Shown here: piece after piece, positions 33,101 to 42,940 of the stretch | Numbering within the stretch: the first letter of the stretch is position 1 | Layout of the letters: the number at the start of each line of letters is the position of its first letter | Origin: Allodiplogaster sudhausi | Lineage: Eukaryota > Nematoda > Chromadorea > Rhabditida > Diplogasteridae | Reading direction: 5' to 3' | Assembly: GCA_945643635.1 (NCBI GenBank) | Contig: CALZFC010000274.1 | Span: 1,719,001 to 1,783,000, forward strand | Length of the DNA: 64,000 bases | Notes under the pieces: generated by a model | Seen by the model: only the letters and a program-made list of their open reading frames with translations | Told to the model about the DNA's origin: nothing | Database searches by the model: none | Made by a program: the position numbers and the translations under genes

Positions 33101-36100
33101 TTTTGTCATTTCGGCATCCTGGACAAGAAAAGAAACTTGATCAATCAGTCAGCCAATTAATTATACAAATGTATTCAGATGAACGGTCAATATGTATGAA
33201 GAAAAAAATGATATAAAAATTTCAATTAGTCCTGCATTCCTACGTGGGCGGAGTGGTCGCCGTGGTCGGGCGACTGCTCACAGCCGTGCGGCCTGTGCGG
33301 AGTGCGAACCAGATCGAGAGGATGCGCCACGGCGTGCCAGTGCTGGTGAGAGGGAAGGGAGAAAGAGAGAGAGAGAGAGAGAGACCTTGAGAGAAAGAGA
33401 GAAAGAGAGAAAGAGAGAGATCTCTCTATCCGTCACATAATAGGTGGTTCAGGGTTGCTAGCCATCCTCCTCCTCCCCATTTCACTAGTCTGCATTTATA
33501 GCATGAAGCTGTATTAATCTCACTCGATTCTGTTTGTCACATCCTTTTACTTTACATAAATAAATTTTTTTTTAAATCATATGTAAGCAAGTAATTCCCA
33601 GATAGCTCCTTTAATATTATGATTTGTCATTTCTTTCCCACTTCGCCATTATTTGCAATTAGATGATGCCTCGTCAGTAAACGAATAAACGAAATTAATG
33701 TTAATTAAAGTGGCGTGACGTCCGAGACCGAGCCGTGCGGCAGCGACTCGCTCTGTCCCTATCCAAATCCGATTTGCTGCGCCCCTTACACGAAGCAAAT
33801 TTCGCCTGATAACACGCGGTTTATATGCGGCACCGCGACCACAACGTCCACCGCGGGATGCAGCGTTGCCGTTAGTATCAACTTTTCTGCCATTTCGGCA
33901 ACCTGAACAAGACAAGAAAATAAATAAATCAATCCATAAATTAACTTGGTTTTCAAAAGTCTTCTCGCTTCGGATTCAAATGAACGTCAATATTTCTGAG
34001 AAAATATTGATATAAAAATTATTATTAGGGCTGCATTCCTTCGTGGACTCCGTGGTCGCCGTGGTCGGGCGACTGCTCGCAGCCGTGCGGCCTGTGCGGA
34101 ATGCGCATCAGATCGAGAGGATGCGCCACGGCGTGCCAGTGCCAGTGCTGGTGAGAGGAGAGAGAGAGAGGGAGAAAGAGAAAGAGAAAAGGAAAGAGAG
34201 TGGGTAGCGAGAGCTGATTGCAATGAGCTATCGATTGTGTCTGTACGACCCATGGAGGCCGAGATACCGACCTCTCGAAATCCATACTTTTTGTGTTCCT
34301 TTTTTTCGCCGTCCAGGGAATTACAAGAGATCATAGCGTGCTGGAGTGCTCGTAGCGCCAATAAACCCCACATAAAAGTTGCTTAGTACCCATCGGGCAT
34401 TCCAAATACCTAGTCAGGGTTCCAATTTTCGGACCTTTAAGCGTACTTGTATGAGCAACAATTTCCCTTTAAGCGTTGCGTAACAATCACCCTACTATGA
34501 GGGAAAAATATTAAATAGCAAATTGCGAACACATTACTTGCAAATGTTTTCATAGTTTTTTCAAAGACTAATAAAAGCAGAGGAGACCCTTGATTGCCTG
34601 CTTTCCGGGGGATCAGAAGGGATCCTTTCTTCACGCTCTCCGTGCGAATATAAATGCTGTTTGGCTCCCGAGGTCGAATAAAAGTAGTACTAATAATTCG
34701 CGAAAAAACCCGAAGAGAATACAAGAATTCTTATTTTTAGTACTACTTTATTCGACTAGGAGCAAGGAAAACGGATCCCTTCTGATTCCCCGTAAAGATT
34801 GGGGAATCAAAGGATCGTTTTCCTTCTGCTCAATAAACGGTTTTCCAGACATCGACCAGACTTTCATCTGACAGATTGGATGTTTCAGTGGCGTGACATC
34901 CGAGACCGAGCCGTGCGGCAACGACTCGCTCTGTCCGTTTCCAAATCCGACTTGCTGCGCGTCTTACACGAAGCAAATTTCGCCTGATAACACGCGCTTT
35001 ATGTGCGGCACCGCGACCACCGCGACGACCACGGGATGCAGCGTCTTCGTAGTAAACATCTTTTCTGTCATTACAGCATCCTGGATAGGACAAGAAAATA
35101 GATCAATAAACCCATAAATTAACAACGATTCAAAAGTATTCTCGCTTAGGATTCAAATGAATATAAATTTATCTGAGAAAAATAGATATAAAAATTACAA
35201 TTAGGCCTGCATTCCTTCGTGGGCGGAGTGGTCGGCGTGGTCGGGCGACTGCTCGCAGCAGTGCGGCCTGTGCGGAGTGCGAACCAGGTCGAGAGGATGC
35301 GCCACGACTTGCCAATGCTGGTGAAAGGGGAGAGAGAGAAAGAGAAAGAGAGTGGGTAGCGAGAGAGAAAGAGAGAAGGGGGAGAGAGAGATTGAGAGAG
35401 AAAGAGTTCTCTTAAACTTTCATCCATTTTCACCTGCCTTCCATCTCTCTTCGTGGTAAGCCCTCATGGTCTCCCCCCCCATTCTTCTGTTCCTAGAATA
35501 AATGTCCCTTAGAACACTGTGCATCTCGAAATACCCCCTTAAAAGCGATCTTAATTCTTTTCGCAGATATGCAACACCCGTTGTCTCACGTCCATGAACT
35601 TCTCGTAATATGTAAATACGTTCTCCCTTAGTAATTCTATCTATTTACCTTTATTCTCCCTTTTATTTTATTTCTTTTTTTTAAGTTTAAGGGAACCGTC
35701 CGGGGAATCTTTCTACAGAAGTAAAAAGTGTGCGATTTGAACGCGCGCGCTCATGCAGTTCGGTCAAAGTTGGGTCGAGATAGCATATGAAGGAGCAAAA
35801 CGTCTCGTGGTGACCGTATTAAAAGCGCCCCTGTCAAGTTTCGAACAAAAATCGGACGTACTTTCGAGGTCGATGTTTTTTCCCACCACAGCGAAATCAC
35901 ACATGAAGAGAAAACCATATGTAAGTAATTCCCCTGGTAGCTCCCTTAATAACGTGATTTGTCCTTATTTGCTCACTTTCCCATTATTTTCCATTGGATG
36001 AAGCCTCGTAATAAGCGAATAAATGTAATAAATATTATTTAAAGTGGTGTGACGTCCGAGACCGAGCCTTGCGGCGGAGACTCGCTCTGTCCTACTCCGC

Positions 36101-36636
36101 AGGCTTCTTGCTGCGCGCCCTACACAAAGCAAATTTCGCCTGATAACACGCGCTTTATGTGCGGCACCGCAATCACCGCATCGACCACGGGATGCAGCGT
36201 CTTCGTTAGTATTTACTTTTTTTGTCATTCCGCAATTCAGGACAAGACAAGAAATTATATCAGTCAATTCATAAGTTAAAGAAGTGTGTTCAAAAGACCT
36301 ATGCATACATACTTATGTACATGTGTATTTTCTACTACACGCTTATACGCAGCTCCTTGAAATAACCGCAGCGCGTGTTGTGATTGCTGGACCCAATTGG
36401 CCACCGTGGATGGTATATTCTAGCAAGTGACAAAACGCGGTCAAATGATAACCAATCGATCGGAACCATATTCAAACTTTGCATTGAATTCCCGCAATTC
36501 AATATGCCCAATATAACTGCCAAAAGCTTTTGTATACTTGCCTCTTCTCGCCATCCTTTCCTCCCTGCAGTGCACTCCGACCTGGTCGGAGTGGTCGGCG
36601 TGGGCGGGCGACTGCACCCCGACGTGTGGCTCGTGA
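30159..36636 (+). CDS. Secreted TSP1/CC multi-cassette protein, left-arm copy, ends at premature TGA
   Basis: Exons: 30159-30221 (signal peptide, MSWRLSVLLTLTLVAS), about 30333-30508 (TSP1, GGIWLEWYSPTC), 31057-31220 (CC, VECCAGTPM), 31340-31472 (TSP1, SYWNEWTAWSQC), 32317-32341 and 32425-32490 (Thr-rich linker), then four TSP1+CC cassettes: 32544-32659/32932-33085, 33230-33345/33711-33870, 34029-34150/34889-35048 and 35205-35320/36045-36204. The last TSP1 exon starts at 36571 and would run to 36683, with a final CC exon 36973-37090 ending in TGC GCA TGA. In that TSP1 exon the cysteine codon of G-S-C-G is TGA (36634-36636), so the final half-domain and CC module are lost. The cassette exons are phase 0-2 and 2-0, so each pair is frame-neutral. 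I could not find an in-phase AG for the second exon; its 5' edge is unresolved and may be another defect. AATAAA lies at 37345. Secretion is inferred; function is unknown. Confidence 0.72.
30536..30985. mobile_element. MITE-like element with CCGTATTTT ends
   Basis: About 450 bp inside an intron, bounded by CCGTATTTTTTCTAGTGGTG and TTATAGAGAAAATACGG, which are inverted. The interior consists of G-rich blocks (GGGGTTCTATTAGAGGGAGG) alternating with TTTTTCAATG. No coding sequence. Fragments of the same family are at 18424-18540, 27540-27770 and 38530-38660. The mirror is 48594-49043. Confidence 0.65.
31569..32014. mobile_element. TTAA-flanked element, about 446 bp, in an intron
   Basis: Begins TTAAAGGAGGTCCGAGGCG and ends AAGGCCTCCTTTAA; ends of this type recur in the hairpin at 38216-38407 and at about 38150. 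No transposase is visible. It enlarges the intron before the Thr-rich linker compared with the minus-strand gene. A related tail (CAGGGACTTCGTGGTAGGA) is in the IR1 spacer at 39534. The mirror is 47565-48010. Confidence 0.55.
34585..34820. mobile_element. Fold-back MITE in an intron
   Basis: A long imperfect hairpin. GGGGATCAGAAGGGATCC pairs with GGATCCCTTCTGATTCCCC, and TCGAATAAAAGTAGTACTAA pairs with AGTACTACTTTATTCGA around a short loop near 34720. No coding sequence. The mirror is 44760-44994. Confidence 0.65.
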
Positions 36637-36972
36637 GGAAAGCAGACGCGCAGCCACGTATGCACTTCAGCCTGCGCCTGCAGGTTCATTCGCACAGAAA
36701 CTATTCTACGAGAAAGTATCGCAAAAGCGAACTATATTTACTATGGAACTATTCCGTTTCCGAACATATTGTCAATAATTTCGAATATTCTCCACTAAAT
36801 AGTTCATTCTGGTGTGACGGAAGTTGTACGAAAGCGGATTTGAATCTGGGCAATGATTCAGCAGACTTTTTGAAAGCAAATGCATATTTTATAACGATTT
36901 TATCTATTTTCAATTTTAAAGAAAAGGTTATAGATGGTGAAAATTAAAATGATAAATAAATAAAAATTCTAG

Positions 36973-37090
36973 CGGAGACGCCAGCCAGACAGAGATATGC
37001 GGCGGACGAGGGCTCTGCCCCTTTCCGCAGCAGACTTGCTGCTCTCCGTACATCAAGGCCATCAGCGGCGATCAGTTTATCTGCGCATGA
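36973..37090 (+). pseudogene. Untranslated terminal CC exon (left arm)
   Basis: Acceptor TTCTAG, then S-G-D-A-S-Q-T-E-I-C-G-G-R in phase, C-P-F-P-Q-Q-T-C-C-S-P-Y and TGA. It is intact in itself but lies downstream of the premature TGA at 36634, so it is reached only by readthrough or by skipping the 36571-36683 exon. Confidence 0.65.
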
Positions 37091-38215
37091 TTGACGTCAA
37101 TATCGATTGCACTTTGTAATTGAATGACGTAATCTCTCCATGTATTTCCAAAATACAGTTGTTGATAAAAAAATATGAACCACCCGATCAACTGAATTCC
37201 ATAGGAGAATGACGCAAAGTGTGTATTGCAAAAGATGAAGAAACAATGCATCGGATTCCAACGACTCTACCCATCAACTTGGACAGCTAAAGTACGATTA
37301 CTGAATAAAATGTGTTAGATATTGCAAAGTGTTTTGTTAAAATCAATAAAGACAAGTTTTATTTTTTGTAAGTACCCATCGTCATTTTATCTCTCTATTT
37401 GAATTATACCTCTCACCTGTAAGAAGCATCAATGTCTTGCTAATTTCAATTTCAGAAGTCAACTAAATCCACAATTTAATGCGCACCAAAAGTAACATTT
37501 CTATCAGGCGCACAACTTTCTCAAAATGGTCTACAGCAATGCAAAGCTGTTATTTTGGGATGACTCAGTATTTTACTATTACTGAACGTCAGATATTGTT
37601 ATGAATACTTTATTTAAAATCAATAAAGGTATCAGCTTGTTTGGATTCTTTGTGGGGTTTTTTTTACGACTAACAGATTCATCGTTTCGTTTCGTTCTTT
37701 TCCTTACATCGTTTCGTTTTAATGCGTATGGCCTTTTCAGTCAGCGAATTTATTGTTTGCGACAGCTACCCATCATCCAAGGAGACCAAACATTTATTAT
37801 CTCATTTAAGAATGAAAATGCATGAAGGATCCAGAGAAATGAACCGTGGCGGGCAATCGCATGCCATCGATAAAATACCTTAGAAAACGTTTCAATATAA
37901 ATAAATATAGTCCCGCCCAACATTTTAGGTACATTGATTGATCAGATTTTAAATGTTGGGCGGGACTGTATGTTACTACATTCATATGTATGGTAAATAC
38001 ACTGCTGAAGACAAAAAGACCTAAAATTAATACCTACATAGTAGCAGCAATACCTGAAGAAATCGACTTTCAATCTCCGGCTCTGCAATTGAATTTTCTA
38101 ACCTGATCAAATAAGCCGAGAAAACGAAAGATTACTTATTCGCCGGAGACATCCTTTAATTGCGTAGCCCTTAGTAACTCGAACTGATGGGAGCCGCTCG
38201 AGCTGTTAAAGGAGG
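37091..38215. other. 3' flank, repeat R copy and a small hairpin
   Basis: 37091-37350 is the 3' region of the TSP1/CC gene with AATAAA at 37345. 37540-37880 is another copy of dispersed repeat R. At 37909-37967 a 59-bp hairpin has perfect arms AGTCCCGCCCAACATTT. No gene is seen. The mirror is 41362-42486. Confidence 0.6.
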
Positions 38216-38407
38216 GCGATCACGGAAAAATTATGTGATATTTCAAATTGCCGCGACCCTTCGCACTCTCATTCGTGCGTGCTATTTTCATACAGCGGGT
38301 TTGTGCGACCTGCGAAATAGCACGCGAGAATGAGAGAGAGGAATTACAGGGCAGACGCGGCAATTCGAACCTGCATTAAATATTTTTCAGTGATCGCCCT
38401 CCTTTAA
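38216..38407. mobile_element. TTAA-flanked hairpin MITE, 192 bp
   Basis: Begins TTAAAGGAGGGCGATCAC and ends GTGATCGCCCTCCTTTAA. Inside, ATTGCCGCG pairs with CGCGGCAATT, and GTGCTATTT pairs with AAATAGCAC. Duplicated TTAA is the target of piggyBac-type and some other elements; the family is not proven. The mirror is 41170-41361. Confidence 0.72.
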
Positions 38408-39141
38408 GCACGTCTGAAATTTTTGAGATTGATCATAAGTCGAGAAATGTGAGTAATATTCTTCAGGGCGTTATGAAGTTAGAAATACTTGCAAAATCCA
38501 GTGAATTATTTTCTATGGTTTTTAAGAATTTTCTCTATTAGTACCCCCCCCCCTCTAATAGTACCCCCCTCAGATATTGTCATTGAAAAATAGTACCCAT
38601 CCCTCTAGTAGAACCCCCCCCCTTTCAATAGTTCCCCCGCCTAATAGACTACTACATCAGCTCGATACGTACTTTGAATGCATCCTGGAGGCGTGGGGTG
38701 CTCTTCTCTTTTTTTTCAACGGATTCGTGCTTGCCAAATGCTACTCTCTTCCTTTAATATTCTCGTAACTGATGAATCTTATGGCCAAGCCAAAAAACAA
38801 AATCTGCTTAATAATGCAGATGCTTTTTCTGCGTCATGCATTTGCAACATTGTGCTCATTGTTGCTGCATATTGCCAAAGACATCCACTTTGTCGACGGG
38901 ATTACGTGCTACTCGTGGAATGGCATTGCTAGTGATCCGTTCGTCCTTTCAACTTGCCTTAATTTCTAGTTTTTATTACCACTACCTATTGCACTTTGGT
39001 ATTTACTTTTTTTCTCTTTTTATTTGTTTATCGCATTAAGCGATATGAGAATAGAAAACTTTATAGACTGCTGAATGAAGTTTTGGGACTTGTTGTGGTG
39101 AGCTGTGCTACTTCCACTCCATCAACTTCAACGCATTCTCA
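38408..39141. other. No confident gene; element-end fragment
   Basis: 38530-38660 carries the CTCTAATAGTACCCCCC element fragment. Short frames at 38678-39190 (for example MHPGGVGCSS) have no support from splice signals or recognisable domains. The left arm ends at 39141. Confidence 0.45.
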
Positions 39142-40435
39142 AAACAGCGGCAATGTAGGTTGTAAGCAATACGGCCCCAAATATTTTTGAAGTCCTGTAT
39201 GCATTCTCGAAGAGGCTGTCAAGATTAATGTTTAATTAATAATTGTCCTTTAACATATGTTAGTCTCAGTCGCGCCACGATATTCTTACAAATGTTCCAC
39301 TGACAAGGTGAGGTGAGGCCAGAAAGGCGTCTCAACGCCATTCGAACAGCCCCTGCTCAGCGTCGAGTTGTCGCCCTCGACCATGTCGGCTGTGCAATAT
39401 CGGCATCCGGACACCTAAATCGGGGGAGAAGTATCAAATAAATAAAAAGACTTGGACTAATGAAACACTTCTGTGGAGAGCATGCCAAGTGAGTAATCTG
39501 CGGATTGTTTACACCGTATTTTTTATCTGGCTGTCAGGGACTTCGTGGTAGGATTTTTTTTCCCTTTTGGTCTCCTTTAAGCCTCTGAATGTGATATTCA
39601 AATTAAATCGAATTGCTTCATGTTATAGCTAAGCTTCCTTCAACAACTTGAAATCGGAAAAAAAATGGTATTGGAACCTAGTTCTATGTTTTATCAATTA
39701 ACAACTGCTTATCAAACGGGTGACAACTGTCATATGCCGTTGGTGTCTCTCGCATATGGTAGTCTGAGGTGTAGCAAGACGAAGACCTCTCTAATGACTC
39801 CTTTATTCCACCGTGGTTGTGATCAGCTAGCGAAGGGGAAAGGGCAGAGAGGGCAAGGGGGCAGCCGACTCACATGGTGGTGTTCTCTCACTCTCTCTGC
39901 CAGCCGGCTTGAACCGGCATGGCGCTGCCGCCCTTTTGGGGGCGGAGCCCTTAACCTTTAGCGGGATGGCTGCCCTCCATGACACAACTCGAACCGGTGA
40001 CAACTCGCCGATGAGCGGCTCGACCACAGAGCATGTCAGATTTCCTTCCTGTGGTGGGGTGTACTCGGCCATGTCGTCAAAGTAGTTACACATCGAAGAA
40101 CTATGAGAGTCAAGGTCGTCAGTACCAATTTCAAAGTAGTTATACATATGTATACGAACTATGATAGCCAAGGTTGTAAGCAGGACAATGATAAATACAC
40201 ACATAAAATGAAGTTGTTATATGCAAATTAACAGAGTAAAAGTGCTTTCAAACTTGCAAATGCATGTGAGCTCCTCTTTTCTAGCAGATGAAATATTTTC
40301 GTAGCATCCTACGAAGGAGTGAAGAATGCTGCCGGACATGCAGCCCTTTCAAATGGGTTGTTAGAAAAGATCATTACAATTTCCTGAACATAAAAATCCT
40401 GAACAAATAAGCTAGATAAAAATGGCCACCATGGC
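39142..40435. other. IR1 spacer (1,294 bp)
   Basis: The only part of the palindrome present once. It holds a TTAA-element tail at about 39530-39582 (CAGGGACTTCGTGGTAGGA ... CTCCTTTAA), a G/C-richer block at 39830-40030 and one minus-strand open frame described separately. Confidence 0.8.
39827..40204 (-). CDS. Possible single-pass or secreted small protein in the IR1 spacer
   Basis: A 125-codon frame starting MCVFIIVLLTTLAIIVRI, a hydrophobic signal or anchor, followed by an acidic Tyr/Asp/Ser segment (Y-F-E-I-G-T-D-D-L-D), a glycosylation site N-L-T and a P/R-rich tail. The DNA at 40085-40165 contains an imperfect repeat (AAGTAGTTA.ACAT). There is no homology I recognise and no splice evidence; the R/P-rich end may be intron. 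Its interest is that it is single-copy at the palindrome centre. Confidence 0.3.
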   Translation of the reverse strand: MCVFIIVLLTTLAIIVRIHMYNYFEIGTDDLDSHSSSMCNYFDDMAEYTPPQEGNLTCSVVEPLIGELSPVRVVSWRAAIPLKVKGSAPKRAAAPCRFKPAGRESERTPPCESAAPLPSLPFPLR

Positions 40436-42486
40436 TGAGAATGCGTTGAAGTTGATGGAGTGGAAGTAGCACAGCTCACCACAACAAGTCCCAAAACTTC
40501 ATTCAGCAGTCTATAAAGTTTTCTATTCTCATATCGCTTAATGCGATAAACAAATAAAAAGAGAAAAAAAGTAAATACCAAAGTGCAATAGGTAGTGGTA
40601 ATAAAAACTAGAAATTAAGGCAAGTTGAAAGGACGAACGGATCACTAGCAATGCCATTCCACGAGTAGCACGTAATCCCGTCGACAAAGTGGATGTCTTT
40701 GGCAATATGCAGCAACAATGAGCACAATGTTGCAAATGCATGACGCAGAAAAAGCATCTGCATTATTAAGCAGATTTTGTTTTTTGGCTTGGCCATAAGA
40801 TTCATCAGTTACGAGAATATTAAAGGAAGAGAGTAGCATTTGGCAAGCACGAATCCGTTGAAAAAAAAGAGAAGAGCACCCCACGCCTCCAGGATGCATT
40901 CAAAGTACGTATCGAGCTGATGTAGTAGTCTATTAGGCGGGGGAACTATTGAAAGGGGGGGGGGTTCTACTAGAGGGATGGGTACTATTTTTCAATGACA
41001 ATATCTGAGGGGGGTACTATTAGAGAGGGGGGGTACTAATAGAGAAAATTCTTAAAAACCATAGAAAATAATTCACTGGATTTTGCAAGTATTTCTAACT
41101 TCATAACGCCCTGAAGAATATTACTCACATTTCTCGACTTATGATCAATCTCAAAAATTTCAGACGTGCTTAAAGGAGGGCGATCACTGAAAAATATTTA
41201 ATGCAGGTTCGAATTGCCGCGTCTGCCCTGTAATTCCTCTCTCTCATTCTCGCGTGCTATTTCGCAGGTCGCACAAACCCGCTGTATGAAAATAGCACGC
41301 ACGAATGAGAGTGCGAAGGGTCGCGGCAATTTGAAATATCACATAATTTTTCCGTGATCGCCCTCCTTTAACAGCTCGAGCGGCTCCCATCAGTTCGAGT
41401 TACTAAGGGCTACGCAATTAAAGGATGTCTCCGGCGAATAAGTAATCTTTCGTTTTCTCGGCTTATTTGATCAGGTTAGAAAATTCAATTGCAGAGCCGG
41501 AGATTGAAAGTCGATTTCTTCAGGTATTGCTGCTACTATGTAGGTATTAATTTTAGGTCTTTTTGTCTTCAGCAGTGTATTTACCATACATATGAATGTA
41601 GTAACATACAGTCCCGCCCAACATTTAAAATCTGATCAATCAATGTACCTAAAATGTTGGGCGGGACTATATTTATTTATATTGAAACGTTTTCTAAGGT
41701 ATTTTATCGATGGCATGCGATTGCCCGCCACGGTTCATTTCTCTGGATCCTTCATGCATTTTCATTCTTAAATGAGATAATAAATGTTTGGTCTCCTTGG
41801 ATGATGGGTAGCTGTCGCAAACAATAAATTCGCTGACTGAAAAGGCCATACGCATTAAAACGAAACGATGTAAGGAAAAGAACGAAACGAAACGATGAAT
41901 CTGTTAGTCGTAAAAAAAACCCCACAAAGAATCCAAACAAGCTGATACCTTTATTGATTTTAAATAAAGTATTCATAACAATATCTGACGTTCAGTAATA
42001 GTAAAATACTGAGTCATCCCAAAATAACAGCTTTGCATTGCTGTAGACCATTTTGAGAAAGTTGTGCGCCTGATAGAAATGTTACTTTTGGTGCGCATTA
42101 AATTGTGGATTTAGTTGACTTCTGAAATTGAAATTAGCAAGACATTGATGCTTCTTACAGGTGAGAGGTATAATTCAAATAGAGAGATAAAATGACGATG
42201 GGTACTTACAAAAAATAAAACTTGTCTTTATTGATTTTAACAAAACACTTTGCAATATCTAACACATTTTATTCAGTAATCGTACTTTAGCTGTCCAAGT
42301 TGATGGGTAGAGTCGTTGGAATCCGATGCATTGTTTCTTCATCTTTTGCAATACACACTTTGCGTCATTCTCCTATGGAATTCAGTTGATCGGGTGGTTC
42401 ATATTTTTTTATCAACAACTGTATTTTGGAAATACATGGAGAGATTACGTCATTCAATTACAAAGTGCAATCGATATTGACGTCAA

Positions 42487-42604
42487 TCATGCGCAGATAA
42501 ACTGATCGCCGCTGATGGCCTTGATGTACGGAGAGCAGCAAGTCTGCTGCGGAAAGGGGCAGAGCCCTCGTCCGCCGCATATCTCTGTCTGGCTGGCGTC
42601 TCCG
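42487..42604 (-). pseudogene. Untranslated terminal CC exon (right arm)
   Basis: Mirror of 36973-37090 and identical in translation; it lies downstream of the premature stop at 42943-42941. Confidence 0.62.
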
Positions 42605-42940
42605 CTAGAATTTTTATTTATTTATCATTTTAATTTTCACCATCTATAACCTTTTCTTTAAAATTGAAAATAGATAAAATCGTTATAAAATATGCATTTG
42701 CTTTCAAAAAGTCTGCTGAATCATTGCCCAGATTCAAATCCGCTTTCGTACAACTTCCGTCACACCAGAATGAACTATTTAGTGGAGAATATTCGAAATT
42801 ATTGACAATATGTTCGGAAACGGAATAGTTCCATAGTAAATATAGTTCGCTTTTGCGATACTTTCTCGTAGAATAGTTTCTGTGCGAATGAACCTGCAGG
42901 CGCAGGCTGAAGTGCATACGTGGCTGCGCGTCTGCTTTCC

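Larger units (their letters stand above)
25477..39141 (+). repeat. IR1 left arm (13.67 kb)
   Basis: Reverse complement of 40436-54104. Coordinates pair to a constant sum of 79577-79581; the two steps of 2 bp coincide with homopolymer C/G runs at about 27590 and 35472. Protein-level translations of all paired open frames I compared are identical. Single-base differences are visible near the outer edge (for example at about 25616 and 25667). Confidence 0.95.
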
